NCBI RefSeq assembly: GCF_001651865.1
Contig: NZ_LPUX01000064.1
Span: 310,001 to 374,000, forward strand
Direction of reading: 5' to 3'
DNA: 64,000 bases
From: Sinorhizobium glycinis
Lineage (GTDB): Bacteria > Pseudomonadota > Alphaproteobacteria > Rhizobiales > Rhizobiaceae
Shown one piece after another: positions 50,300 to 59,422 of the stretch (its first letter is position 1; each line of letters starts with the position of its first letter). A program made the translations under genes and the position numbers. The notes beneath the pieces are model-generated. The model was given only the letters and a program-made list of their open reading frames with translations. It made no database searches and was not told the origin of the DNA.

Positions 50300-51193
50300 A
50301 TGCTGACTTTGCGACAGATCGAGGTGATCCGCGCGATCATGGTCACCGGCACCATCGCCGGTGCGGCGAAGCTCCTCGGCGTCGCGGCGCCCGGCGTGAG
50401 CCGGCTGATGAAGTACACGGAAGACAGTCTTCGGGTTCGCCTCTTCAACCGCAGCCATGGGCGATACGTGCCGACGCCGGAGGCTCGCCACATCTTCGGC
50501 TTGCTCGACACCGTCTATCGGCAGGTCGAGGATCTGCAGTTTGCCGTGCAGCGGCTGGAAAAGGGCGACGGGCTGGAGCTCAGCGTCGGCTCGGTTCCGA
50601 GCATCGCCAATGTGATGGTGCCGCGGGCGATCGCCAAGCTGCGCCAGCAATATCCATCACTCTACATCGACATCAACATCCTCAAGATCGAGGAGGCGAT
50701 CGATTATCTGCTCGTCGGCCGCGGCGAGGTGGTGGCGATCAGCTCCTATCTCGAACATTCGATCATCCATTTCGAGCCGCTCGCCACCGGCCGGCTGCTC
50801 TGCATCGTTCCGCAGGACAGTGAGCTCGCCGGCAAGGACACCATCGCGCCGGCCGACATCGCCCGACATGCCCTGATCGGCATCGATCCGAACGATCCTT
50901 ACGGACGGGTGATGACCGAGATTTTCCGCCGTCAGAACCTCGCCTATGATATGAAGATCAAGGCGCGTTTCGGCACGACCGTCTGCGCCCTCGTCGCCGC
51001 CGAGCTCGGGATTGCCATCATCGACGAGTTCACCGTCGCCGCCGGCCGGGTGCCGGGAATCAAATGCCTCGAAATCGAAGCGGACACGACCTTCCCGACC
51101 TTCGTCGCCTATCGGCGCGACGTTCCGCTGTCGATCTTTTCGGAGCGCTTCATCGACACGCTGAGAACCGAAATGACCCGCGCTAAAAGATAA
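50300..51193 (+). CDS. LysR-family transcriptional regulator
   Basis: 297 residues from ATG 50300 (GGGAGG upstream). N-terminal HTH: LTLRQIEVIRAIMVTGTIAGAAKLLGVAAPGVSRLMKYTED. The C-terminal effector domain (about 92-290) is of normal length. It lies directly upstream of, and on the same strand as, the putative quinate/shikimate operon, and probably activates it in response to a pathway compound. A perfect inverted repeat overlaps its stop codon. Confidence 0.9.
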   Translation: MLTLRQIEVIRAIMVTGTIAGAAKLLGVAAPGVSRLMKYTEDSLRVRLFNRSHGRYVPTPEARHIFGLLDTVYRQVEDLQFAVQRLEKGDGLELSVGSVPSIANVMVPRAIAKLRQQYPSLYIDINILKIEEAIDYLLVGRGEVVAISSYLEHSIIHFEPLATGRLLCIVPQDSELAGKDTIAPADIARHALIGIDPNDPYGRVMTEIFRRQNLAYDMKIKARFGTTVCALVAAELGIAIIDEFTVAAGRVPGIKCLEIEADTTFPTFVAYRRDVPLSIFSERFIDTLRTEMTRAKR

Positions 51194-51204
51194 CATGATG
51201 TTAT
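51190..51204. promoter_or_regulatory. Inverted repeat ATAACAT-G-ATGTTAT before the Liv-type operon
   Basis: Perfect seven-base arms at 51190-51196 and 51198-51204, followed immediately by a TTGACT -35-like box at 51204-51209. It lies about 100 bases before the binding-protein gene, a fitting LysR operator position. Inferred from position. Confidence 0.5.
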
Positions 51205-51310
51205 TGACTCTGCATAACTTGGTATTTGCCGTTACGTAAGAGATGGGACAGTATCACGCAGCTGGGCGGGGGAGGTTCACCGCCCATGGAAATGAAATGA
51301 GGAGGAGAAC

Positions 51311-52450
51311 ATGACGAAAAGAGCACTTGCGTCGATCGCGATCGCCATGGCGATATCGGCCGGCCTGCCAGGCCTGTCCTGGGCGGATACGATCAAGATC
51401 GCCAATGTGATCGAGCTTTCGGGCGCCGGCGCCACCGTAGGGAGCAACTGGCGCGACGCGCTGAAGCTCGCCTTCGAGGAGATCAACGCTGCCGGCGGCA
51501 TTCTCGGCGAACAGGTCGAGGTGACGGATTACGACACGCAGACCGACCCGACGACCTCGCGCGCCATGGTGCAGAAGGCGATCGACGACGGCGCCTATGT
51601 CATCATGGGGCCGATCTATTCCGGCTCGGTCAAGGTCAACATGATGGTCGCCCAGCAGAACGGCGTGCCGCAGCTGACCGGCGCCGAGGCGCCGTTCATC
51701 ACCGACATGGGCAATCCCTATATTTTCCGCACCTCCTTCGGCGCGCAGCAGTCGATGCCGAAGCTGGTCAAGTATCTCACCGAAGAAATGAAGGTGAAGT
51801 CGGTCGCCGTCGCCTGGGTCAATGACGATTTCGGCAAGGGCGGACGCGATTCCTTCGTGGCCGAGCTGGAGAAGAACGGTGTCGCCGTCAACGCCGACGT
51901 GTCGAGCGAAGTGGGCCAGGCGGATTTCGCCGCCGACGTCATCAAGCTGAAATCGAGCAATGCCGATGCGATCTTCGCCTATCTTCACGAAGAGGAAAGC
52001 GCCCGGCTTCTGAAGGAAATCCGCAAGCAGGGCGTCACCCAGCCGATCTTCGGCGAAACGACGCTGATGAACCAGAAGGTCGTCGACCTTGCCGGCGAAG
52101 CGGTCAACGGCGTGCGCGGGCATGTCGGCCTCAGCGCCAATGCGCCGATCCCCGGCATCGAGGAATTCGCCAAGAAGTTCGAGGCGAAGTACAGCTACAA
52201 GCCCGACCACAACGCGATCAAGGCCTATATGGGCGCCTATGTGGTGAAGTACGTCACCACCAAGAACGGCAAGGTCGACCGCCAGGCTTTTGCCGATGCG
52301 CTGCATGGCCTGACCATCACGCCTGCTGACGAACCCGGCATCCTGATGGAGACGAGCTGGGACGACAAGGGCGAGGTCAACCGCGAAAGCTTCCTCGTCG
52401 AGGTCAAGGACGGCAAGCAGACGGTCGTGACCACGCTGCCGAAACTCTAA
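51311..52450 (+). CDS. Branched-chain-type ABC transporter binding protein, probable quinate/shikimate-type ligand
   Basis: 379 residues with signal peptide MTKRALASIAIAMAISAGLPGLSWA. The fold is LivK-like (IKIANVIELSGAGATVGSNWRDALKLAFEEINAAGG, VIMGPIYSGSVKV, SVAVAWVNDDFGKGG). Ribosome site GAGGAGG. First gene of a seven-gene operon ending in shikimate-pathway catabolic enzymes, so the ligand is more likely a hydroaromatic acid than an amino acid. Confidence 0.9.
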   Translation: MTKRALASIAIAMAISAGLPGLSWADTIKIANVIELSGAGATVGSNWRDALKLAFEEINAAGGILGEQVEVTDYDTQTDPTTSRAMVQKAIDDGAYVIMGPIYSGSVKVNMMVAQQNGVPQLTGAEAPFITDMGNPYIFRTSFGAQQSMPKLVKYLTEEMKVKSVAVAWVNDDFGKGGRDSFVAELEKNGVAVNADVSSEVGQADFAADVIKLKSSNADAIFAYLHEEESARLLKEIRKQGVTQPIFGETTLMNQKVVDLAGEAVNGVRGHVGLSANAPIPGIEEFAKKFEAKYSYKPDHNAIKAYMGAYVVKYVTTKNGKVDRQAFADALHGLTITPADEPGILMETSWDDKGEVNRESFLVEVKDGKQTVVTTLPKL

Positions 52451-52459
52451 AAACGGTGA

Positions 52460-52486
52460 GGCTTCCGGCCCGTCGGGCCCGAAGCC
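52460..52486 (+). terminator. Hairpin between binding protein and permease genes (attenuator or RNA stabiliser)
   Basis: Arms GGCTTCCGGCCC and GGGCCCGAAGCC pair with one mismatch around a three-base loop, followed by CCCTTTCTT. Its position just after the binding-protein stop is typical for hairpins that raise binding-protein mRNA relative to the downstream genes. Confidence 0.65.
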
Positions 52487-52508
52487 CCCTTTCTTGGGGA
52501 CATCTTCC

Positions 52509-53387
52509 ATGAATACGTTTTTCCAGTTGTTCGTCTCCGGACTGGCAACGGGGTCGATCTATGCGCTCGCGGCGATCGGCTTCACCCTGCTCTGGCAGGC
52601 GTCGCAGACGATCAATTTCGCCCAGGGCGAGTTCATCATGCTGCCCGCCTTCTTCGTTCTCGCCGGCACGCAGTTTCTCGGCCTGAGCTTTCCGGTGGCG
52701 ATGGCGATCGCGGTGGTTCTCTCGCTGCTGCTGCTCGGCCTCGGTTTCAAGCGGATCATCATCGATCCGTTGCTGCCGCACGGCGTCCTGCCGATCGTCA
52801 TCGCCACGATCGCGCTCGGCATCCTGATGAAGGAAGGCGTGAAGCAGTTCTACACGGCCGAGGCGCTGCCGTTCCCGGCCCTGTTTTCCGACCGCACCCT
52901 CAACGTTCTCGGCGCGGCCATCTCGGTGCAGGACATCGCCGTGCTGCTGATCGCGCTCGGCGCGGTGGCGCTGCTGCAGCTCTTCCTGAACGGCACGAAG
53001 ATCGGCCGCTGCATGCAGGCGACCGCGCAGAACCCGAACGTGGCCGAAATCCTTGGCGTCCCGGTCCGCCGGATGATCCTCTACACGTTCCTGATCAACG
53101 CCGCCCTCGCCTTTCTCGCCTCCATCCTGATCTCGCCGATCTACCTGGCGAAGTTCTCGAACGGCGAGACGCTCGGCCTCATCGCCTTCATCGCGGCGAT
53201 CGTCGGCGGCTTCAACCAGATCCGCGGCGCGCTTGCCGGCGGTCTGCTGATCGGCGTCATCGACAATCTATCGGCAGCCTACATTTCCGCGTCGTATCGC
53301 TCCGCGGTGCCGCTGATCCTGCTCATCATCATCATCCTCGTGCGGCCGCAGGGCCTGCTCGGCAAGGCAGAAGGACGCACCGTATGA
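52509..53387 (+). CDS. livH: ABC transporter permease, LivH family
   Basis: 292 residues from ATG 52509 (GGGGA upstream). About eight membrane helices. Family motifs are ATGSIYALAAIGFTLLWQASQTINFAQGEF at the N-terminus and GRCMQATAQNPNVAEILGVPVRRM near residue 165. It overlaps livM by four bases. It forms the channel with LivM. Confidence 0.92.
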   Translation: MNTFFQLFVSGLATGSIYALAAIGFTLLWQASQTINFAQGEFIMLPAFFVLAGTQFLGLSFPVAMAIAVVLSLLLLGLGFKRIIIDPLLPHGVLPIVIATIALGILMKEGVKQFYTAEALPFPALFSDRTLNVLGAAISVQDIAVLLIALGAVALLQLFLNGTKIGRCMQATAQNPNVAEILGVPVRRMILYTFLINAALAFLASILISPIYLAKFSNGETLGLIAFIAAIVGGFNQIRGALAGGLLIGVIDNLSAAYISASYRSAVPLILLIIIILVRPQGLLGKAEGRTV

Positions 53388-54355
53388 GCAAGCACTCTCT
53401 CCTCACACTGGTCGCGGGTCTCTCGATCCTGATCCTGCTTCCCTTCACGCAGTCCAACTACGGCGTCTTCGTGCTGTGCTCGTGGCTGGTCTATTCGATC
53501 TCCGCCATGGGGCTCAACCTGACGCTCGGCTATGCCGGGCAGGTCTCGCTAGCCCAGGCTTCCTTCATGGGCATCGGCGCCTACATGACGGCGCTCATGA
53601 CCATGGCGGGCGTGCCGTGGCCGGCGGCGATGATCGCGGCGATGGTCTCGTGCTTCGTCATCGGCTTCCTGCTCGGCTATCCGGCACTCAGGGTCCAGCA
53701 CCACTTCCTCGCCTTCATCACGCTGGCCTTCAACGCCCTCGTGGTGCTGGTGCTGCGCAACGAGGAATGGCTGACCGGCGGCACCTACGGCATCGTCGGC
53801 GTCCCCCGGCCGGAAGTCTTCGGCCTGCCCACGCAGACGCCGCTCGCCTTCTACTTCTTCGTGCTTGCGCTGTTCGTGCTGATGGCGGCGGGCCTCTACG
53901 CCATCATCCGCTCGCCCTGGGGCCGCGCCTTCAAGGCGCTCAGGGAAAACCCGATCCGCGCCAACAGCCTTGGCGTCGACATCCGCCAGACGACGCTTCT
54001 CGCCTTCGCCATCGGCTCCTCCTATGGCGGGCTTGCCGGCAGCCTGCTGGCACAGCTCACCCAGTTCATCGACCCGCACTCCTTCGGCCTGACCATCTCG
54101 CTCAAGGTCCTGCTGATGGTCATCGTCGGCGGCGCAGGCTTCTTCTTCGGCCCCATACTCGGCGCGCTGCTGATCGTTCTCGCGCCGGAATTCCTGCGCT
54201 TCACCGAAGGATACTATCTGATGATCTACGCCACGCTGGTCATCGTGCTGATGGTCTTCTGCCCGACTGGCCTGCTCGGACTGGTCGAGCGCGCCCGCAC
54301 GGCCATGAAGCTCAGGCAGAACCCGAATGCCACGACCTGGGAGGCAGGACGATGA
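53384..54355 (+). CDS. livM: ABC transporter permease, LivM family
   Basis: 323 residues, about ten membrane helices. Motifs: AMGLNLTLGYAGQVSLAQASFMGIGAY, and GRAFKALRENPIRANSLGVDIRQTTLLAFAIGS near residue 185. Overlaps livG by four bases (ATGA). The C-terminal cytoplasmic tail is short. Confidence 0.92.
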   Translation: MSKHSLLTLVAGLSILILLPFTQSNYGVFVLCSWLVYSISAMGLNLTLGYAGQVSLAQASFMGIGAYMTALMTMAGVPWPAAMIAAMVSCFVIGFLLGYPALRVQHHFLAFITLAFNALVVLVLRNEEWLTGGTYGIVGVPRPEVFGLPTQTPLAFYFFVLALFVLMAAGLYAIIRSPWGRAFKALRENPIRANSLGVDIRQTTLLAFAIGSSYGGLAGSLLAQLTQFIDPHSFGLTISLKVLLMVIVGGAGFFFGPILGALLIVLAPEFLRFTEGYYLMIYATLVIVLMVFCPTGLLGLVERARTAMKLRQNPNATTWEAGR

Positions 54356-55095
54356 CGCCGGTCCTTTCCGTACGCAATGTCAGCAAGTCCTTCGGCGGCT
54401 TGAGAGCCGTGGACGACGTGTCGTTCGACGTCCACCAGGGCGAGATCCTGGGCCTGATCGGCCCGAACGGCAGCGGCAAGTCGACGCTCTTCAACTGCGT
54501 CCTCGGGCAACTGCCTGCCTCGACGGGAACCGTGCTCGTCGACGGCAAGGAGGTTGCAGGCAAGCGCCCCTGCGACCTCAACAAGCTCGGCGTCGGCCGC
54601 ACCTTCCAGATGCTGCAGGTCTTCCCCGAGATGACGGTGCTCGACAACATCATCCTGGCCGGCCAGGAGCACAAGGGCACGATGCTGTCGCGCCTCTTCG
54701 GCAAGCCGGATGCGGGCCTCACCGAAGAGGCCTTGAGGATGATCGACTTCTTCCGGCTCGGGCACCAGACCCACGAGAAGGCGGGATCGCTCTCCTATGG
54801 GCAGCAGAAGCTGCTCGACGCCGCCATGGCCTTCATGGCGGGACCGAAGCTGGTGATGCTCGACGAGCCCGCCGGCGGCGTCAACCTCACCATGCTCGCC
54901 GACCTCAAGGAGCGCCTGAAGACCTTCAACCAGGAACGCGGCGCCACCTTCGTCGTCATCGAACACAACATGGAATTCGTGATGTCGCTCTGCACGCGCA
55001 TCATCGTGCTGGCGAACGGCAGGATCATCGCCGAAGGCGACCCGGAAACGGTGCGCAACGATCCGACCGTCATCGAAGCCTATCTCGGAGGTTGA
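54352..55095 (+). CDS. livG: ABC transporter ATP-binding protein, LivG family
   Basis: 247 residues. Walker A GPNGSGKST near residue 41, signature LSYGQQKL, Walker B LVMLDEPAGGVN, then the switch His in VVIEHNMEFV. The sequence LSYGQ instead of LSGGQ is normal for LivG. ATG 54352 overlaps the livM stop. Confidence 0.92.
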   Translation: MTPVLSVRNVSKSFGGLRAVDDVSFDVHQGEILGLIGPNGSGKSTLFNCVLGQLPASTGTVLVDGKEVAGKRPCDLNKLGVGRTFQMLQVFPEMTVLDNIILAGQEHKGTMLSRLFGKPDAGLTEEALRMIDFFRLGHQTHEKAGSLSYGQQKLLDAAMAFMAGPKLVMLDEPAGGVNLTMLADLKERLKTFNQERGATFVVIEHNMEFVMSLCTRIIVLANGRIIAEGDPETVRNDPTVIEAYLGG

Positions 55096-55098
55096 GCC

Positions 55099-55818
55099 AT
55101 GCTGGAACTCAAGCAGGTCTATGGCGGCTACGGCAAAATGACGATCCTGAACGGCACGTCCTTCAAGATCGACAAGGGCACGATCACCACGGTGATCGGC
55201 CCGAACGGGGCAGGCAAGTCGACGGTCTTCAAGGCAATCTTCGGGCTCCTGAAGATCCGCTCCGGAAACGTCCTTCTGAACGGCGAGGACGTGACGTCCC
55301 TGCCGCCGGCGAAGATGCTCGGCAAGGGCGTCACCTATGTGCCGCAGGGGCGCAATCTCTTCCCGATGCTGTCGGTGCGCCACAATCTCGAGATCGGCGG
55401 CATCTCGTCCGGTGACCAGGCCAGGATCGCCAGGCGCATCGACGAGGTGATGGAGCAGTTCCCGATCCTCAAGGAAAAGGCGAAGGAACAGGCGATCACG
55501 CTTTCGGGCGGCCAGCAGAAGCAGCTCGAGATCGCCCGCGCACTGCTGCTCGATCCGTCGCTGATCCTCATCGACGAGCCTTCGATCGGTCTTTCCCCGC
55601 AGATGATCAACGAGACCTTCCGCACGCTGATCCGGCTGCGCGACCAGGGCGTGACCATCCTGATGGTCGAGCAGAATGCCAAGGCCGCGCTCGCCATGTC
55701 CGATTTCGGCCTCGTGCTCGAACAGGGCCGGAGCCGGATGTACGACCGGGCCGACAAGCTGCTCGCCGATCCGCGCGTCGGCCAGCTCTTCCTCGGCGCC
55801 CATCTCGAGGAGGCCTGA
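55099..55818 (+). CDS. livF: ABC transporter ATP-binding protein, LivF family
   Basis: 239 residues. Walker A GPNGAGKST near residue 36, signature LSGGQQKQ, Walker B LILIDEPSIGLSP, and VEQNAKAAL typical of LivF. It is immediately followed by the shikimate-dehydrogenase-like gene with no gap. Confidence 0.92.
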   Translation: MLELKQVYGGYGKMTILNGTSFKIDKGTITTVIGPNGAGKSTVFKAIFGLLKIRSGNVLLNGEDVTSLPPAKMLGKGVTYVPQGRNLFPMLSVRHNLEIGGISSGDQARIARRIDEVMEQFPILKEKAKEQAITLSGGQQKQLEIARALLLDPSLILIDEPSIGLSPQMINETFRTLIRLRDQGVTILMVEQNAKAALAMSDFGLVLEQGRSRMYDRADKLLADPRVGQLFLGAHLEEA

Positions 55819-56652
55819 ATGCAGCCCGTCCCGGAGATTACCGGAAAGACCGTCTTCATCCCGCTCATCGGCCACCCGGTCGAGCAGGTGAAGTCGCCGG
55901 GACCGGTGAACGCGTGGTTCTCCGACAATGATGTGGGAGCCGTCCTCATCCCGGTGGATATCTTCCCCGAGAAAGTGGCGGCCTTCCTCGATGCCATTCG
56001 AGGAACGCCCAATTGCCCCGGCGTTTCGGTAACGATGCCGCACAAGCAGGCGGCCTATGCCGGGGTGGACGAACTGACGGATAGGGCCCGCAGGGCCGAG
56101 GCCGTCAACATCATCCGCAGAAATGCGGATGGCACCCTGCTCGGCGACATGGTCGACGGCGATGCCATGGTCGCGGCCCTGGCGAAGAATGGCGTCAGCA
56201 TTGCCGGCAAGTCGGTGCTGGTCGTCGGCGCCGGCGGCGCCGGAACGGCGATCGTCTATGCGCTTGCCGAAGCGGGTGCCGCGGCCATCATCGTCATCGA
56301 ACGCGATCGGGCGAAGGCGGACCGCCTGATCGGGCAGCTGCGCCGCGACTATCCGCGCCTCCAGGCACACGACGCCCTGCCGGACGACATCGACGTCGAG
56401 ATCGCCATCAATGCTTCGCCTTCCGGCATGAACGCGGCCGATCCCCACCCCTTTCCGCTGGAGCGGCTGACAAAGGCGGAAATCATCGCCGACGCGGTGA
56501 CGAAGCCGGCGGTGACGCCCTGGCTCGAAGAGGCCAGGCGCCGCGGCATCGCCATCCAGCCCGGCGCGGAGATGACGCTCGCGCAACTGCCGACGCAGAT
56601 CGCGTTCTGGGGGCTCGACAAGGCTTGCGGGCAGGAAGGAAAGCGGCGATGA
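55819..56652 (+). CDS. Shikimate/quinate dehydrogenase-family enzyme (AroE-like, catabolic)
   Basis: 277 residues. The N-terminal substrate domain has the SPGPVN stretch (SxS/SPxxN region), VSVTMPHKQ with the catalytic Lys near residue 75, and the Asp in GDMVDGD near residue 110. The NAD(P) domain has VLVVGAGGAGTAIV near residue 135. The DMVDGDA motif resembles shikimate-dehydrogenase-like paralogs more than biosynthetic AroE. Between a transporter and a dehydroshikimate dehydratase it probably oxidises imported shikimate or quinate. It overlaps the next gene by four bases. Confidence 0.87.
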   Translation: MQPVPEITGKTVFIPLIGHPVEQVKSPGPVNAWFSDNDVGAVLIPVDIFPEKVAAFLDAIRGTPNCPGVSVTMPHKQAAYAGVDELTDRARRAEAVNIIRRNADGTLLGDMVDGDAMVAALAKNGVSIAGKSVLVVGAGGAGTAIVYALAEAGAAAIIVIERDRAKADRLIGQLRRDYPRLQAHDALPDDIDVEIAINASPSGMNAADPHPFPLERLTKAEIIADAVTKPAVTPWLEEARRRGIAIQPGAEMTLAQLPTQIAFWGLDKACGQEGKRR

Positions 56653-58541
56653 AGACCTCGATCGCAACCGTCTCGATCAGCGGCGAATTGCCGGACAAGC
56701 TCGCCGCGATCGCCGCCGCCGGCTTCGACGGCGTCGAGATCTTCGAGAACGACTTTCTGGCCTTCGACGGCAGCCCCGCTGATGTCGGACGGATGGTGCG
56801 CGACCATGGTCTCGAAATCACGCTCTTTCAGCCGTTCCGCGACTTCGAGGGCATGCCGGAGCCGCACCGGACGCGCACCTTCGATCGTGCGGAACGCAAG
56901 TTCGACGTCATGCAGCAGCTCGGCACCGATCTCCTGCTCGTCTGCTCCAACGTCTCGCCAATCTCGCTTGGCGGCATCGATCGGGCCGCTGCCGATTTCC
57001 GGGAACTCGGCGAGCGCGCCGCGAGGCGGGGGTTGAAGGTCGGCTTCGAGGCGCTCGCCTGGGGCAGGCATATCAACGACCATCGCGATGCCTGGGAGAT
57101 CGTTCGCCGCGCCGATCATCCGAATATCGGCCTGATCCTGGACAGCTTCCACACGCTGTCGCGCAAGATCGAAGTGAACTCGATCCGTTCCATCCCGAAG
57201 GAAAAGATCTTCATTGTCCAGCTCGCCGATGCGCCGCTGATCGACATGGATCTCCTCTACTGGAGCCGGCATTTCCGCAACATGCCGGGCGAAGGCGACC
57301 TGCCGGTCACCGACTTCACCCGCGCCATCGCCGAAACCGGCTATGACGGCTATTTCTCGCTGGAAATCTTCAACGACCAGTTCCGCGGCGGGGCCGCCAA
57401 GCCGATCGCCACGGACGGTCATCGCTCGCTCATCTATCTCGGCGATCAGGTGCGGCGGCATCCGAATGCCGGCTCGCTTACTGTGGCGCCGATGCCGGAG
57501 CGGGCTCCGGTCCAGCGGGTCGGCTTCGTCGAGTTCGCGGCTTCCGATGAAGACGCCGCTGATCTGACCGCGATCCTGAAGACGCTCGGCTTCCGCAAGG
57601 CGGCCACGCACCGCTCGAAGAAAGTCGATCTTTACCAGCAAGGCGAAATCCGCATCCTGGTCAATACCGACGAAAACGGGTTCGCCAGTTCCTCCTATGC
57701 CGTCCACGGCAGCTCCGCCTATGCCATGGCACTTGTCGTCGACGACGCAAAGGAAGCGATGGAGCGGGCGCTGGCACTCGACGCCGAGCCCTTCAGCCAG
57801 CCTGTCGCAAAGGGCGAGGCCGAACTGCCGGCAATCCGCGGCGTCGGCGGTGGGCTCCTCTATCTGCTCGACGACAGGACCGATCTCGGCCGCATCTGGG
57901 AGATCGATTTCGAGCCGTTCGAGGATGGTGGCGGCGAGGCGGAAGACGCCGGGCTCCGGTACGTCGACCATGTCGCCCAGACGGTCGCCTATGAGGAAAT
58001 GCCGACCTGGCTCTTGTTCTACACCTCGATCTTCGCGGCCGGGAAGACGCCGATGGTCGACATCATCGATCCTGCCGGGATTGTTCGCAGCCAGGTCGTC
58101 GAGAATGCCGCCGGGACGCTCCGCCTGACGCTCAACGGTGCGGAAAACCGCCGCACGCTGGCGGGCCACTTCATCGCCGAGACGTTCGGCTCCGGCATCC
58201 AGCATCTCGCCTTCCATACGGACGACGTCTTCGCAACCGCGGCGGCACTCCGCCGCAACGGCTTCCGCCCGCTGCAGATCTCGGCCAACTACTACGGCGA
58301 CGTGGAGGCGCGCTTCGGCCTCGAGCCGGAACTGACCGAGCGCCTGAGGGCGGAGAACATCCTCTATGATCGCGACGAGCAGGGCGAATTTTTCCAGCTC
58401 TACAGCCCCACCTACGGCGAAGGCTTCTTCTTCGAGATCGTCGAGCGGCGCGGCTATCGCGGCTATGGTGCGGCCAACGCCATCTTCCGTATCGCCGCGC
58501 TGAAGAAACACCTCAGACCGGAAGGGCTGCCGAAACTGTAG
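56649..58541 (+). CDS. quiC1: 3-Dehydroshikimate dehydratase fused to an HPPD-like domain (QuiC1/QsuB type)
   Basis: 630 residues. The N-terminal TIM barrel (about 1-270) is of the sugar-phosphate isomerase/AP-endonuclease type, with metal-ligand acids in FEALAWGRH, LILDSFHT and YFSLEIFND. The C-terminal half (about 285-600) is a VOC domain pair like 4-hydroxyphenylpyruvate dioxygenase, with the iron-ligand triad kept (YVDHVAQTV, IQHLAFHTDD, FFFEIVER). This is the length and architecture of QuiC1/QsuB, which turn 3-dehydroshikimate into protocatechuate. It ends the operon. Confidence 0.9.
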   Translation: MKTSIATVSISGELPDKLAAIAAAGFDGVEIFENDFLAFDGSPADVGRMVRDHGLEITLFQPFRDFEGMPEPHRTRTFDRAERKFDVMQQLGTDLLLVCSNVSPISLGGIDRAAADFRELGERAARRGLKVGFEALAWGRHINDHRDAWEIVRRADHPNIGLILDSFHTLSRKIEVNSIRSIPKEKIFIVQLADAPLIDMDLLYWSRHFRNMPGEGDLPVTDFTRAIAETGYDGYFSLEIFNDQFRGGAAKPIATDGHRSLIYLGDQVRRHPNAGSLTVAPMPERAPVQRVGFVEFAASDEDAADLTAILKTLGFRKAATHRSKKVDLYQQGEIRILVNTDENGFASSSYAVHGSSAYAMALVVDDAKEAMERALALDAEPFSQPVAKGEAELPAIRGVGGGLLYLLDDRTDLGRIWEIDFEPFEDGGGEAEDAGLRYVDHVAQTVAYEEMPTWLLFYTSIFAAGKTPMVDIIDPAGIVRSQVVENAAGTLRLTLNGAENRRTLAGHFIAETFGSGIQHLAFHTDDVFATAAALRRNGFRPLQISANYYGDVEARFGLEPELTERLRAENILYDRDEQGEFFQLYSPTYGEGFFFEIVERRGYRGYGAANAIFRIAALKKHLRPEGLPKL

Positions 58542-58564
58542 CGGCCGCCGGGAGGGCATGTTGC

Positions 58565-58745
58565 TACCCCCTCTGGCCTGCCGGCCATCTCCCCCACAAG
58601 GGGGGAGAATATGTGCGGCAGGCCCCCGCTCCTGCCCAACCGCTTCTGCAAGTGGGACGCTCCGGTCGAGGCGCAATGCGCGCCACATCTATTCTCCCCC
58701 CTTGTGGGACCTTGTGGGGGAGATGGCCGGCAGGCCAGAGGGGGT
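58565..58745. repeat. RIME-type palindromic mosaic element, copy 3
   Basis: Arms 58565-58609 and 58690-58745 share CTGCCGGCCATCTCCCCCAC. The right arm has a short internal duplication, CCTTGTGGGA then CCTTGTGGGG, near 58700-58719. It separates the quinate operon from the response regulator. Confidence 0.85.
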
Positions 58746-58771
58746 TTCAGTGCAACACCATCGAGAACGCC

Positions 58772-59422
58772 CTATCCCGCATCGCGGACGCTCGCTGACA
58801 GCAGCCGTTCGCACAGCACCGCCGCCTGGGTGCGGCTGACGACGCCGAGCTTCTTGAGGATCGCCGAGACATGCACCTTGACGGTCTGCTCGGCGATGTC
58901 CATCTCGCCGGCGATCTGCTTGTTGAGCTTGCCCTCGATGATCTTCGTCAGGATGCGCAGTTGCTGCGACGACAGCAAAGCGAGGCGTGCGCTCATCGCC
59001 GCATCCGGGTCGGCCGTCTCGGCCCCGAAGCGCGGCGGTGTCCATATCTCGCCCTCGAGGATGGCGCGGATCGCGCTCGCCATTTCCGGCAGGTCCAGCG
59101 ACTTGGGGATATAGCCGGAGGCCCCGAAGGTGATCGCCTTCTGGATCGTCGCCGCGTCCTGCTTGGCCGAAACGATCGCCACCGGAAGGGTCGGGTAATG
59201 GGCATGCAGCAGGAACAGTCCGGCAAAGCCGTCGGTGCCGGGCATGGTCAGGTCGAGAAGGACGAGGTCCACCTCCTGCCGATCGCCCGAGAGCACGTTC
59301 AAGACCTCGTCGACCGACCGGCAGGCGATCAGGTCGAGGTCCGGCAGCACCGCGACGAGAGCGCTGCGCAAGGCTGCCTGGACCATCGGATGGTCATCCG
59401 CGATGACGATGCGCGTGCTCAT
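58772..59422 (-). CDS. mctR: LuxR/NarL-type response regulator, probable MctR
   Basis: 216 residues from ATG 59422, with a purine-rich GGAAGGA site; the longer frame to 59476 runs into the kinase. The receiver (about 1-125) has the acidic pair ADDHP and phospho-Asp in VLLDLTMPGTDG, plus the conserved Lys (IPKSLD). The C-terminal HTH (about 150-210) reads LTKIIEGKLNKQIAGEMDIAEQTVKVHVS. It overlaps the kinase gene by 29 bases. With a sensor kinase and symporter next door this matches the rhizobial MctSR-MctP arrangement. Confidence 0.87.
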   Translation of the reverse strand: MSTRIVIADDHPMVQAALRSALVAVLPDLDLIACRSVDEVLNVLSGDRQEVDLVLLDLTMPGTDGFAGLFLLHAHYPTLPVAIVSAKQDAATIQKAITFGASGYIPKSLDLPEMASAIRAILEGEIWTPPRFGAETADPDAAMSARLALLSSQQLRILTKIIEGKLNKQIAGEMDIAEQTVKVHVSAILKKLGVVSRTQAAVLCERLLSASVRDAG

